Assembly (NCBI RefSeq): GCF_004799755.1
Contig: NZ_SLUB01000042.1
Location: forward strand, 1-38,487
Length of the DNA stretch: 38,487 nucleotides
From: Bacillus timonensis
GTDB lineage: Bacteria; Bacillota; Bacilli; Bacillales; Bacillaceae_L
Reading direction: 5' to 3'
Made by a program: the position numbers and the translations under genes. Shown here piece after piece: positions 8,100-16,465 of the stretch (positions within the stretch are counted from its first letter, which is position 1; every line of letters starts with the position of its first letter). The notes below the pieces were generated by a model. It made no database searches. It saw only the letters and a list, made by a program, of their open reading frames with translations, and was not told where the DNA came from.

Positions 8100-8131
8100 C
8101 TTGTAAACATTTACATTAAGCCAAAATTCAC

Positions 8132-8160
8132 CTGGAAAATATATTAAAATAAGATATAAT
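8132..8160 (+). promoter_or_regulatory. Probable promoter of the aminotransferase gene
   Basis: A consensus -10 TATAAT (8155-8160) lies 50 bp before the start codon. The hexamer 17 bp upstream, CTGGAA, is a poor -35, so an activator may be needed. A 14-bp palindrome, TGTAAACATTTACA, lies upstream at 8102-8115. Confidence 0.45.
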
Positions 8161-8210
8161 CAATTTTAGATATACAATCTTATGAAAATTGTGAAATGGA
8201 GGAATAAATG

Positions 8211-9368
8211 ATGTATCCTAATATTCTTAGACACCCTGGACCTACTCCAATTCCTAAAAAAGTGGAACTTGCAATGGCCCAAAATATGATTAGCCATCGT
8301 ACAGAAGAATTTGTCAAACTATATCGAGACACTACGGAACGTGTCAAAACTGTTTTCGGAACGAAACAAGATATTTTACTTCTTCCTTCCGGAGGAACTG
8401 CAGCATTAGAGGCAGCTGTTGTAAATACGGTTTCCCCTGGAGATGAAGTAGTTGTCATTACAGTAGGTGCATTTGGTGATTATTTCGTTTCAATCTGTGA
8501 AAAATATGGCTTAACTGTACATAAACTTGCAAAAAGTTGGGGTGAAGCTTGTACCAAGGAAGACCTAATTGACTTTTTGAAACCGCTATCTAGCGTTAAG
8601 GCTGTGTTTGCTACTTATAATGAAACGTCTACAGGAATATTAAATCCAATCAGTGAATTGGCAGAAGTCGTACGCAACCATTCAGATGCTCTCTTTATCG
8701 TCGATGGTGTAAGCTGTATTGGCGGTGCCCCTGCTGAAATGGACGAATGGGGTATTGATATTTTAGTAACAGGTTCACAAAAAGCGATGATGCTTCCTCC
8801 GGGACTTGCTCTTTTGGCCGTAAGTGAACGTGCTTGGAAGGTGATAGAGGCTAACTCTACTACTGCCTATTATCTAAATCTATTAAGCTATCGTGACTGG
8901 GCATCAAAAGGAATGACGCCTAATACGCCAGCTATTTCGCTCATCATGGGGCTTTCTGCGGTGTGCGATTTGATCGAAGAAGAAGGCGGATTTTCGAAAA
9001 CGATTGAACGACATGAAGTCATGAAGAATATGGTTCGGGAATCTATGAAGGCATTATCATTCGGGTTATTAACGAATGATCAGTATGCATCACCAACGAT
9101 TACTGCAATCTGCGCACCTGAAGGCTTGGATCTTCCTGCCTATTTAGGACACTTAAAGAAGAAGTATCACCTTGATTTTGCTGGTGGCCTCGGCCATCTA
9201 CAAGGAAAAATTTTCAGATTTGGTCATATGGGCTACTGCTTCCCAAGTGATATCCTTCAAGCCGTTTCCCTAATGGAAGCAGGTTTACAGGACTTTGGCT
9301 ATCAATTTGAGCCGGGTGCTGGAGTAAATGCAGCACAAAAAGTTTTCTTGTCCTCATTAAGAAAGTAA
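8211..9368 (+). CDS. Class V aminotransferase, PucG / alanine-glyoxylate type
   Basis: A PLP-dependent fold-type I enzyme of 385 residues in the group of alanine-glyoxylate, serine-pyruvate and (S)-ureidoglycine-glyoxylate aminotransferases. Visible features are the N-terminal HPGPTPIP, the SGGTAALEAAV cofactor loop, the Asp of FIVDGVSCIGG and the PLP Lys of TGSQKAMMLPPGL (about K191). In B. subtilis the related PucG acts in ureide breakdown. The neighbouring nucleobase-type permease makes such a role plausible here, but none of the other purine-degradation enzymes is in the window. ATG 8208 and ATG 8211 are adjacent; GGAGG at 8198-8202 is better spaced for 8211. The gene is separately terminated. 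Confidence 0.85.
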   Translation: MYPNILRHPGPTPIPKKVELAMAQNMISHRTEEFVKLYRDTTERVKTVFGTKQDILLLPSGGTAALEAAVVNTVSPGDEVVVITVGAFGDYFVSICEKYGLTVHKLAKSWGEACTKEDLIDFLKPLSSVKAVFATYNETSTGILNPISELAEVVRNHSDALFIVDGVSCIGGAPAEMDEWGIDILVTGSQKAMMLPPGLALLAVSERAWKVIEANSTTAYYLNLLSYRDWASKGMTPNTPAISLIMGLSAVCDLIEEEGGFSKTIERHEVMKNMVRESMKALSFGLLTNDQYASPTITAICAPEGLDLPAYLGHLKKKYHLDFAGGLGHLQGKIFRFGHMGYCFPSDILQAVSLMEAGLQDFGYQFEPGAGVNAAQKVFLSSLRK

Positions 9369-9374
9369 CCTAAG

Positions 9375-9431
9375 AAAAATGCCAAACCCCTTTCATGTAA
9401 TGCTAGTGACAAGGGGTCTGGCATTTTTTCT
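9375..9431. terminator. Bidirectional terminator between convergent genes
   Basis: A long stem (AAAAATGCCA.ACCCCTT / AAGGGGT.TGGCATTTTTT) with T-runs usable on both strands lies between the aminotransferase and the HPr kinase paralogue, whose stop is at 9455. Confidence 0.85.
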
Positions 9432-9454
9432 TTCAAAATAAAAGGAAAGCCAAC

Positions 9455-10381
9455 TTACTCGTGATTCATGTCGGCTTCAATTCTACTCATGAATTCCTCT
9501 GCTGCGTTATAGCCTTGCTGCCTTAAATACCAATTGTTTGCAGCTGCCTCAATAAGCCCAGCTACATCACGTCCAGGCTGTAGTTGGATTTCAATCGAGG
9601 GAATCTTAACCCCCATATACTCCATTGTATTAATTTCCTGATCCAAATCATTATACAAACCGTCTTTTTCCCATTTTGTCAAATGAATATCAAGGGAAAT
9701 CCGTGTTTCATCTTGGAATGCCTTACGTCCATACATGCGAACTACATTTAACAGCCCGATACTGCGGAGAGCCAAAAATTCTTTAGTCTTTTCATCATGT
9801 GTCCCCAGAATGGTTTGTGGACTTAGTTTTTTCAAAACAACGATATCATCGGCTACTAGTCGGTGTCCTCTTCGAATTAACGTATGGGCTGTCTCACTTT
9901 TTCCGACCCCTGAATTCCCACGAATCAGAACGCCAATCCCAGATACATTCATACAAACCCCATGTACAGCAACTTTTTCCGCTAATTCCTTTATCAAAAA
10001 GGCATCCAATCTGACGATAAAATCAGAAGTAATTTCAGGTTCTCTCGTAACTAATAACGGAATCCCTTGCTCCACACAATGTTTTTTTAAATAAGTGAGC
10101 CCTTCTTCCCCACATGTAACGATAAAACAAGGAGGATGATATTGAACAACATTCCCAATTCGGATTCTACGTTCTTCTTTTGAGAGTTTGTGTAAATACG
10201 TAACTTCTTTTTTCCCTAGGATTTGAACTCTCTCCGTTGGAAAAAAGTCGAAGTGCCCAACGAACTCTAGTCCTGGACGATGCACACGTGACTGGCTGAT
10301 TGGATTCTGTAGCTTACTTTCACCAGCCAGTACCTTTAATGAAAACTTGCGGACCAAGTCTTCTACTGTTATTTCCTTCAT
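9455..10381 (-). CDS. HPr kinase/phosphorylase paralogue (HprK-like)
   Basis: A 308-residue protein matching HPr kinase/phosphorylase along its whole length. It has an N-terminal HprK domain (about 1-130) and a C-terminal kinase domain with AVHG, the P-loop GNSGVGKSE (about 155-162), HRLVADD and the late QLQPGRD motif. HprK phosphorylates HPr on Ser in carbon catabolite control. Against B. subtilis HprK the signature EIRGLGIINV reads ALRSIGLLNV, so the Glu thought to bind metal is Ala (about residue 204). The usual hprK neighbours (lgt and others) are absent, so this is probably a second copy with altered activity or partner. An in-frame GTG exists at 10393, but ATG 10381, with GGGTG 9-10 bases upstream, is preferred; neither ribosome binding site is strong. 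Confidence 0.82.
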   Translation of the reverse strand: MKEITVEDLVRKFSLKVLAGESKLQNPISQSRVHRPGLEFVGHFDFFPTERVQILGKKEVTYLHKLSKEERRIRIGNVVQYHPPCFIVTCGEEGLTYLKKHCVEQGIPLLVTREPEITSDFIVRLDAFLIKELAEKVAVHGVCMNVSGIGVLIRGNSGVGKSETAHTLIRRGHRLVADDIVVLKKLSPQTILGTHDEKTKEFLALRSIGLLNVVRMYGRKAFQDETRISLDIHLTKWEKDGLYNDLDQEINTMEYMGVKIPSIEIQLQPGRDVAGLIEAAANNWYLRQQGYNAAEEFMSRIEADMNHE

Positions 10382-10599
10382 CCTACCATTCACCCGCCCG
10401 ATAATCTTTTATAAATAGAATTATACTTTATGAACGGTGGAAGCGTCATCATGTCGGACCGCTTTTTTCATTAAAATCAGGAACATTTTTCCTTTAGTCC
10501 AATATAAAATTATAAGCGAACAACAAAAGAGCTTGAGATAAACCTTTCAATTCATCATATGGTACACGCATGCCTACTACTCCCTTTGCCAAAAATATA

Positions 10600-11442
10600 T
10601 TATGCCTCTTTTCCTTTTGCTACTGGATTTTCATCATATGAAACCCAATCACTATAGCTTCCGGCATATAATTTAACATGTTTAAACCCGGCCATTTTTA
10701 AGGCGATAACATTCGGAGTCGCTGTTACACCCGAACCGCAATAAACGATGATTTCATCTTCTTTGTTTAGGTCTGCAAACCTCTTATTCTGTTCATCGTT
10801 ATTTTTAAAGATGCCTTCCTTGATACCTTCTACCCAGCACTTATTAATAGCACCTGGAATATGCCCTGCAACTCGGTCTATCGGCTCAAGTTCCCCTAAG
10901 TAGCGACTTTCATCCCTAGAATCTAGTAAAACGGGAGACTTTTTCTTCTGGTTCACGATTTCCTTTACTTCCTCGTAAGAAGCCAGCATGTCTTCACGAA
11001 TACGAACTTCAAATGAAGCTGGTTCTCCTTTCGGTACTTCCACTGTGATCGGGTATTCCGCTTCAACCCAGCCCTTAAACCCTTCGTTTAACACATATAC
11101 TTTGTCATGACCAAGATAGGTTAGCAGCCACCAAAAGCGAGATGCAAACTGGCCCTCGCCACCATCATACGCAAGAACTATTTTTGAATGGTCAATTCCT
11201 GCCTTTTCAATTTCACGCTTAAACTGCTCCATATCTGGGAGTGGATGTCTTCCCCCATGCTCTGATACAGGCGCGGACAACTGCTTTTCTAAATCAAAAT
11301 AAAAAGCTCCTGGAATATGGCTCTCCTGATAAAGCTGTTCCCCTTGGGTTGGATTCCCTAAGGTAAACCGGCAATCGACTATTCTTACATTCTTGTTATT
11401 TAATTGTTCAACTAGCCATTCCTTGTTCACAACAAACTTCAC
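10600..11442 (-). CDS. Two-domain rhodanese-type sulfurtransferase
   Basis: A 280-residue protein with two tandem rhodanese domains (about 1-135 and 150-275), the layout of thiosulfate and 3-mercaptopyruvate sulfurtransferases (SseA type). The N-terminal domain is inactive in this family. The C-terminal one carries the persulfide Cys in the loop CGSGVTA, a sequence more typical of mercaptopyruvate sulfurtransferase than of thiosulfate rhodanese. HIPGAFYFDL and AGHIPGAINK are the matched domain motifs. The start is GTG 11442 with GGAGG at 11451-11455. It would transfer sulfane sulfur to cyanide or thiols in the cytosol. It is divergent from the TPP-enzyme gene across 142 bp. Confidence 0.9.
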   Translation of the reverse strand: MKFVVNKEWLVEQLNNKNVRIVDCRFTLGNPTQGEQLYQESHIPGAFYFDLEKQLSAPVSEHGGRHPLPDMEQFKREIEKAGIDHSKIVLAYDGGEGQFASRFWWLLTYLGHDKVYVLNEGFKGWVEAEYPITVEVPKGEPASFEVRIREDMLASYEEVKEIVNQKKKSPVLLDSRDESRYLGELEPIDRVAGHIPGAINKCWVEGIKEGIFKNNDEQNKRFADLNKEDEIIVYCGSGVTATPNVIALKMAGFKHVKLYAGSYSDWVSYDENPVAKGKEA

Positions 11443-11584
11443 TCAAACCGCCTCCATCCTATATACTGTATATCCCCATTTTACAATTAATCATGGAAAT
11501 CATTCAAAGAAGTTGAAGAAAAATTGTTTTTTAATTCATTCTAGGAGAAAGATAAGGTAAATGAGGGTCGAAAGGATGAGTTCA

Positions 11585-13177
11585 ATGAAGGCAACTGATC
11601 TACTTATAGATTGCTTGGAAAATGAAGGTGTTGATTATGTGTTTGGCATCATGGGAAAAGAAACACTTGATCTCATGGATTCATTGTCAAAATCAAAACA
11701 AATTACATATATCAATGTACGTCATGAACAAGGTGCTGCTTTTATGGCCGACGTTTATGGAAGATTATCGAAAAAAGTTGGCGTCTGCCTGGCGACATTA
11801 GGACCTGGTGCTACAAATCTTCTAACCGGAATAGCATGTGCAACGCTTGACCATTCTCCGGTTGTCGCGATTACGGGACAAGCAGGCTTTGAAAGACAAC
11901 ATAAGGAATCCCACCAATATCTTGATATAGTGAAAATGTTTGAACCTGCTACAAAATGGAGCGTTCAAATTAAGGATGTAAAAACGATTCCTACATTAAT
12001 CCGCAGGGGGTTTAGGAAAGCTCAAATGGAAAAGCCTGGTGCCGTCTTAATTGAATTGCCAGAAAATCTAGCACCAGAACAGACTACCTCCCAGCCATTA
12101 ACGGTTATACCTATCCCAAAGAGTAAACCTACTGTAGAGGCAATTGAAGCAGCACGAGCTTTAATAGAACAGAGCCAAAAGCCGGTTATAATCGTAGGAA
12201 ACGGGATAATCAGGCAAGAAGCTGTAGCAGAGCTCCAAAAACTTGTAGAACAACTTCAATCACCAGTTATCCATAGTTTTATGGCAAAAGGAATTTTGCC
12301 AAAAGACCATCCACTTAATTATTTCACATTTGGGTTAATGAAGAAGGATGAAGCCCTCCCTTTAATAAATGAATCGGATTTACTTATTGTCATTGGGTAT
12401 GATGTAATTGAGAAACCGCCTATGGATTGGAATAAAAGGAAACGTCCAATTTTACATCTCGATCCACTACCGGCTGAAATGGATGAACACTACCCTGTAA
12501 AAGCAGAGTTAATTGGAGACTTACATGAAACATTACAGACGCTTACTCAACTGGAACTTCCATCTAAACAATGGGCTCCAACTGGAAATCTAAAAGAAAA
12601 AATTGAAACAGTTTATCAAATTAATCAAGAAATAAAAGGAAAACGAGCACTTTCAATGGAGAATATTCTTAGTGTGATCGAAACTCATTCAACAGAAAAA
12701 ACGATTGTGATCTCTGATGTTGGGGCCCATAAGCTAGCCATCGCCCGCACGTATCAACCAAAACAAGCTGGTCGACTCATTATCTCAAATGGATTAGCCT
12801 CAATGGGGATTGCCATACCCGGCTCCATTGGTGCCAAACTCGCATGCCCAGATGCTCCCGTTATTTGTATGACTGGAGATGGCGGGGCTTTAATGAATAT
12901 TTCGGAGTTAGAGACTGCCAAACGATTGGGGTTATCGATTATTGTAATTGTGTTAAATAACTTGAGCTTAAAATTAGAGGAACAAATGATGGAGGAAAAG
13001 TTCTTTCACAGTTTTGGAGCCAACTTTGGAAACCCCGATTTTCTAAAACTTGCTGAAAGCTTTGGAGTGAATGGAGTAAGACCTACTCATTTGAATGAAT
13101 TTGAGAAAGTTTTAAAAGATGCTTTAAATAGCGACGATGAACTCACACTGATCGATATTCAAATGCAAAGTTCATAA
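11585..13177 (+). CDS. Acetolactate synthase-like thiamine-pyrophosphate enzyme
   Basis: A 530-residue TPP-dependent enzyme of the acetohydroxyacid synthase / pyruvate oxidase superfamily. The order is an N-terminal pyrimidine-binding domain with the catalytic Glu in NVRHEQGAAFMADVYGR, a central FAD/DHS-like domain (about 185-320) and a C-terminal domain with the TPP motif running from GDGGALMN to VLNN. It probably condenses 2-oxoacids or decarboxylates pyruvate. No small regulatory subunit or ilv gene is adjacent, so a catabolic or unknown role is as likely as branched-chain synthesis. Three ATGs compete. I prefer 11585 because AAAGG lies 9 bases upstream and MKATDLLIDCLENEGVDYVFG is the normal family start; 11561 would add eight residues. 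Confidence 0.88.
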   Translation: MKATDLLIDCLENEGVDYVFGIMGKETLDLMDSLSKSKQITYINVRHEQGAAFMADVYGRLSKKVGVCLATLGPGATNLLTGIACATLDHSPVVAITGQAGFERQHKESHQYLDIVKMFEPATKWSVQIKDVKTIPTLIRRGFRKAQMEKPGAVLIELPENLAPEQTTSQPLTVIPIPKSKPTVEAIEAARALIEQSQKPVIIVGNGIIRQEAVAELQKLVEQLQSPVIHSFMAKGILPKDHPLNYFTFGLMKKDEALPLINESDLLIVIGYDVIEKPPMDWNKRKRPILHLDPLPAEMDEHYPVKAELIGDLHETLQTLTQLELPSKQWAPTGNLKEKIETVYQINQEIKGKRALSMENILSVIETHSTEKTIVISDVGAHKLAIARTYQPKQAGRLIISNGLASMGIAIPGSIGAKLACPDAPVICMTGDGGALMNISELETAKRLGLSIIVIVLNNLSLKLEEQMMEEKFFHSFGANFGNPDFLKLAESFGVNGVRPTHLNEFEKVLKDALNSDDELTLIDIQMQSS

Positions 13178-13186
13178 AACAACATG

Positions 13187-13225
13187 GGGATGGTTGTTCT
13201 GCTGCAATACAAAAGAACCATCCCT
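13187..13225. terminator. Hairpin between convergent genes
   Basis: GGGATGGTTGTTCT pairs with AGAACCATCCC, leaving one bulge. It lies between the TPP-enzyme gene and the convergent methyltransferase gene. The + strand continues with TTTCTTC, giving a modest U-tract; it probably serves the + strand gene mainly. Confidence 0.65.
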
Positions 13226-13260
13226 TTCTTCAAAAATTTCCCCTTAACCAGATTGCCCAT

Positions 13261-14457
13261 CTATCCGTTAAGCTTTTTAATAAAGACAACCTTGAGATAA
13301 TTTCCTTCTTTAAACTCTCGAATTGTTTGGAAATCGCGAGGTAGTGAAAATTCCTCTTCAATTTTATATTTGCTGTTACTTTCCTTAAATGCTGTATCAA
13401 TAAAACCTTTAAATTTTTTCATGTCAAATGATGCACTATTTGTTGAAGCAACAATGACCCCGTTCTTCTCCGTTATCGCAATCGCTTCTTTCAAGAGATT
13501 CTTATAATCCTTTTCGGCACTGAAGGTAAATTTTTTCGACCTTGCAAAGCTAGGGGGATCAAGGATTATCATATCAAACTTCAGACCTTTTTTACCTGCA
13601 TATTTAAAATAATGAAAAACATCTTCAACAATAATGTCATGGGATTCATAATCAATTCCGTTTACACTAAACTGCTCAATCGTCTTCGGCAAACTACGGT
13701 TAGCTAAATCAACACTTGTTGTCTTTGAAGCTCCACCTAATGCTGCAAAAACAGAAAATGCCCCCGTATAGGAAAAAGTATTTAATACGGTTTTCCCTTT
13801 TGCATACTTATCGCGAATGGTTCTTCTCACATCCCGCTGGTCAAGAAATACCCCTACCATTGCCTCCTCGTTAAAATAGACCGCAAAATTGACCCCATTT
13901 TCTTTTACGAGAATCGGGAACTCCCCTCGCTCGCCATCTACAAATCCGTCTTCTTCAATAAATTTCCCATCAGCACGAAACCTCTTTTTTTGGTAAATCG
14001 CTTTATACTGAACGAGATTTTTTAGTGAGGTAAGCACATGGTCGAAATATGTAAAAATGCCTTCACTGTACCAGTTAATTAAGTAGTAACCGTCAAAATA
14101 GTCAATGGTGAAGCCTCCGATTCCATCTCCTTCTCCATTAAATACTCGAAAGGCGTTCGTTTCCTTATCTTGAAAAAAAGACCTTCTTTTATCTAAGGCT
14201 GCTTTAAGCTTCCTTTCAAAAAATGATTGGTCAATCTTTTCATCCTTGTTCCTCGTAAGTACCCAACCAAACCCTTTATTTTGCTTACCATAATAGCCCT
14301 TACCTATAAATGCATTATGTTCATCAATAAGGTTAATAAGTACGCCCTCTTCTAAAGAACCGACGTCATTTATTGCTTGCTTTGTGATAAGAGGGTATCC
14401 TCCCCGATACTTATTCACAAGATTTGATTTTACCTTTATATTTAATTCCGTTCCCAT
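13261..14457 (-). CDS. Class I SAM-dependent rRNA methyltransferase, RlmI-like
   Basis: A 398-residue protein of the RlmI/RlmK-like (COG1092) 23S rRNA cytosine-5 methyltransferase group. It has an N-terminal PUA domain (about 5-75), a middle segment (FNGEGDGIGGFTIDYFDGYY) and a C-terminal Rossmann methyltransferase domain. That domain carries the SAM motif NTFSYTGAFSVFAALGGA and motif IV LDPPSFARSKK. I choose ATG 14457 because AAGG lies 9 bases upstream; an ATG three codons earlier abuts the same AAGG and is poorly spaced. It is a cytosolic RNA-modifying enzyme, and the exact base is inferred only from family. Confidence 0.87.
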   Translation of the reverse strand: MGTELNIKVKSNLVNKYRGGYPLITKQAINDVGSLEEGVLINLIDEHNAFIGKGYYGKQNKGFGWVLTRNKDEKIDQSFFERKLKAALDKRRSFFQDKETNAFRVFNGEGDGIGGFTIDYFDGYYLINWYSEGIFTYFDHVLTSLKNLVQYKAIYQKKRFRADGKFIEEDGFVDGERGEFPILVKENGVNFAVYFNEEAMVGVFLDQRDVRRTIRDKYAKGKTVLNTFSYTGAFSVFAALGGASKTTSVDLANRSLPKTIEQFSVNGIDYESHDIIVEDVFHYFKYAGKKGLKFDMIILDPPSFARSKKFTFSAEKDYKNLLKEAIAITEKNGVIVASTNSASFDMKKFKGFIDTAFKESNSKYKIEEEFSLPRDFQTIREFKEGNYLKVVFIKKLNG

Positions 14458-14517
14458 GATCTTCATCCTTATCTCATATCTACTTTTTACCTATGATACC
14501 TTTATCCATGCCAATTT

Positions 14518-14570
14518 AAAAGGGGACAGTCCCACGCTACCTTAAAGTAACGCAGAACTGCCCCTTTTTT
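14518..14570 (-). terminator. Long terminator-like hairpin after the parM-parR genes
   Basis: Outer arms AAAAGGGG.CAGT / ACTG.CCCCTTTT continue inward as about 20 near-complementary positions in which most mismatches are G-U wobbles, so an RNA stem could be nearly continuous. On the minus strand it follows the parR-like stop directly and ends in CCCCTTTT. The stem begins inside the stop codon. The GGGGACAGTCCC core looks like a dispersed repeat and may be mobile or REP-like. Confidence 0.7.
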
Positions 14571-15157
14571 TACTTATTCATCGCAGAAAGGAAATCCCCT
14601 AATAGGCCGTCCAAATCAGAGACCTCCTCATCTTCTTCCTCCTCAACAGGATGATCTTGCTTTGCGGTTTCCCAGTTAAATTGATTTAAATCATCCTCGA
14701 ATGTATCAACGTCATGAATAGAAGTGGTTTCTTCTTCCTGCTTTGAAGCTGCAACTTGCATCTCATTAGTCGTAACTTCCTCTTGGAGGTATAAAGCTTC
14801 GTCCAAATCCAAGGATTTGCTATTTAACGAAGCAAGTAGTGCAGTTGCACGAACAGGATCTGATAAGAGATGATATATGATACTTCCAAGCAAGGCCTCA
14901 GAGTGCTCATGCTTTAGCCAATTTCGTTGGGATTTACTTAATGTTTGAGGGAGTGGAACCGTAATGACTTCTCTCTCCTTTGAATAGGACTGGCCCACAC
15001 CCTGCATAACAAACTCGGCAATTTTACTTGAAAAATTCCTTCTCTCTGTTTCCTTTAACCGTTGTAGATGCTTTAATAAATGATCTGGTGTATCGGATGG
15101 TACGCGAAATGATATCGCTTGACCCCTTTTCACCTCGGTTGAGGTCGACTTTTTCAT
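14570..15157 (-). CDS. ParR-like ribbon-helix-helix partition adaptor
   Basis: A 195-residue protein directly downstream of a ParM-like gene (14-bp gap). Its N-terminus reads as a ribbon-helix-helix: a strand QAISFRV, helix DHLLKHLQRLKETERR and helix NFSSKIAEFVMQGV. The middle is helical, and the last 60 residues are very acidic (a VEEEEDEEVSDLDGLLGDF tail). In type II partition systems the ParR adaptor binds centromere repeats by such a fold, and its flexible C-terminus contacts the actin filament; the acidic tail with a terminal hydrophobic patch fits that plan. AAGGTGATT precedes ATG 15157. The family is inferred from fold pattern and position rather than close sequence recognition. Confidence 0.72.
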   Translation of the reverse strand: MKKSTSTEVKRGQAISFRVPSDTPDHLLKHLQRLKETERRNFSSKIAEFVMQGVGQSYSKEREVITVPLPQTLSKSQRNWLKHEHSEALLGSIIYHLLSDPVRATALLASLNSKSLDLDEALYLQEEVTTNEMQVAASKQEEETTSIHDVDTFEDDLNQFNWETAKQDHPVEEEEDEEVSDLDGLLGDFLSAMNK

Positions 15158-15171
15158 AGAATCACCTTATT

Positions 15172-16356
15172 CTATTTCTTTACTGGTTCTTTCACAGGCT
15201 CTTGTGATACCTTTTGCTTCTCATTCTTCCTTACATAATCCGTAATAAGCTTATAATAAGCGTTCGCCATCATCCAAATACTCTCTTTTTCATCTTCAAA
15301 GAATTCAATATTATAGCCATCAAGATTATTATTTAATGTTTTGATATAATCTTTTAACACAATGGACCCACCACCAACAAAATAGCAAATTTCTGTTTGT
15401 GAGTTTTTTAACCATACATTACGAAGTAACCGATATTGCTTTTTTGCTAACTCAAGCAGGATACGATCTGTTATGTCATGAACGCTTGTCCTGCTCCCTT
15501 TTACCATGATATGATTACGGTTATTTTTTCTAGTGATAATTTCAACGACATCTCGGCGACTATCTAATTCTACTCCGTGCTTGGAGCGAATTTCTTCTCT
15601 AATGGCTTCCAATGATTCAGACACCCCAAGATTAAAGCCTTGTGCTTTATCGTCATCGACAGTTCGGTTTCGAATGACCGCTATATCTGTTGAGAGTCCG
15701 CCAATATCTTGGATTAAAATACGTTTATCAATTAAATCCTTATTGATTACCTTCAGATTATTATCCATTACAAGATTAATATAGGCAGCAAAGCCTTCTG
15801 GATAAATTTTGACTTCATTGAATTTGATATTAACCTTTAGCCCTTGGTATCTTGGTGTTACAAGAAACTCCACCTGATGGACGGATCCTGTTAACTTTGA
15901 ACGATATCCGGCATCCTTTCCTTCCTTTACCTCACGAAGGGGTAATCCTGTTCCCAACGTGTAATTAGCATCAATCACATTTTTTGAACGTGGAAAGGAA
16001 GACGTGTTTTCTTCGCTTACCGCATCTAATGCCAATGTTGCAAAAAGCATAATCAATGTTTGATCTTCTTCTGATTTACTGCTTCCTGGATCCAATTCTG
16101 ATGCACTGCCACTTTTTGTCGCCAAATGGCCCACACGATAAATCACGTTATTTTCCTTTAAAGCAGGGGAGTGAACCTTAATATGTATTCCTTCCAGTGG
16201 GTCCTTACTATTTAACTCTTCTATTCCAATTACAGGACGATCCTCCGTGTCTCTAGCGATTATATTAGGTATATTTAATTCGTAATCTAGCTCTCCAAAG
16301 ATCGCCTTTATGGAGTCATTTCCAACATCAACTGCTGCAATTCTAGATATAGACAT
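15172..16356 (-). CDS. parM: ParM/StbA-family actin-like ATPase
   Basis: A 394-residue bacterial actin homologue. The ATPase motifs are in order: phosphate-1 AAVDVGNDSIKAIFG at the N-terminus, phosphate-2 QDIGGLSTDIAVI near residue 217 and the adenosine motif YFVGGGSIVLKDY near residue 330. The C-terminus is a short Lys/Glu/Pro tail. ParM-type proteins polymerise with ATP and push apart DNA molecules bound through ParR and a centromere. Here a ParR-like gene follows and an array of TGTAAAC repeats lies upstream, so all three parts of a type II partition system are present. The flanking genes are an rRNA methyltransferase and proBA, which points to a chromosomal location. AAGGG lies about 11 bases before ATG 16356. 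Confidence 0.85.
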   Translation of the reverse strand: MSISRIAAVDVGNDSIKAIFGELDYELNIPNIIARDTEDRPVIGIEELNSKDPLEGIHIKVHSPALKENNVIYRVGHLATKSGSASELDPGSSKSEEDQTLIMLFATLALDAVSEENTSSFPRSKNVIDANYTLGTGLPLREVKEGKDAGYRSKLTGSVHQVEFLVTPRYQGLKVNIKFNEVKIYPEGFAAYINLVMDNNLKVINKDLIDKRILIQDIGGLSTDIAVIRNRTVDDDKAQGFNLGVSESLEAIREEIRSKHGVELDSRRDVVEIITRKNNRNHIMVKGSRTSVHDITDRILLELAKKQYRLLRNVWLKNSQTEICYFVGGGSIVLKDYIKTLNNNLDGYNIEFFEDEKESIWMMANAYYKLITDYVRKNEKQKVSQEPVKEPVKK

Positions 16357-16465
16357 TCAAACATCATCCCTTTTAGTAGATTTTTTTATTGCTATGTATG
16401 CCTTAATAAAAGGGTATAAGAGATTACTAGATTCCTCAATAACTCTGGACAAAAAGAAACATAAC

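Noticed and set aside
10441-10470. Terminator-like AAGCG / CGCTTTTTT hairpin upstream of the HprK-like gene
   Set aside because: The stem is only 5 bp and no gene on the + strand ends there.
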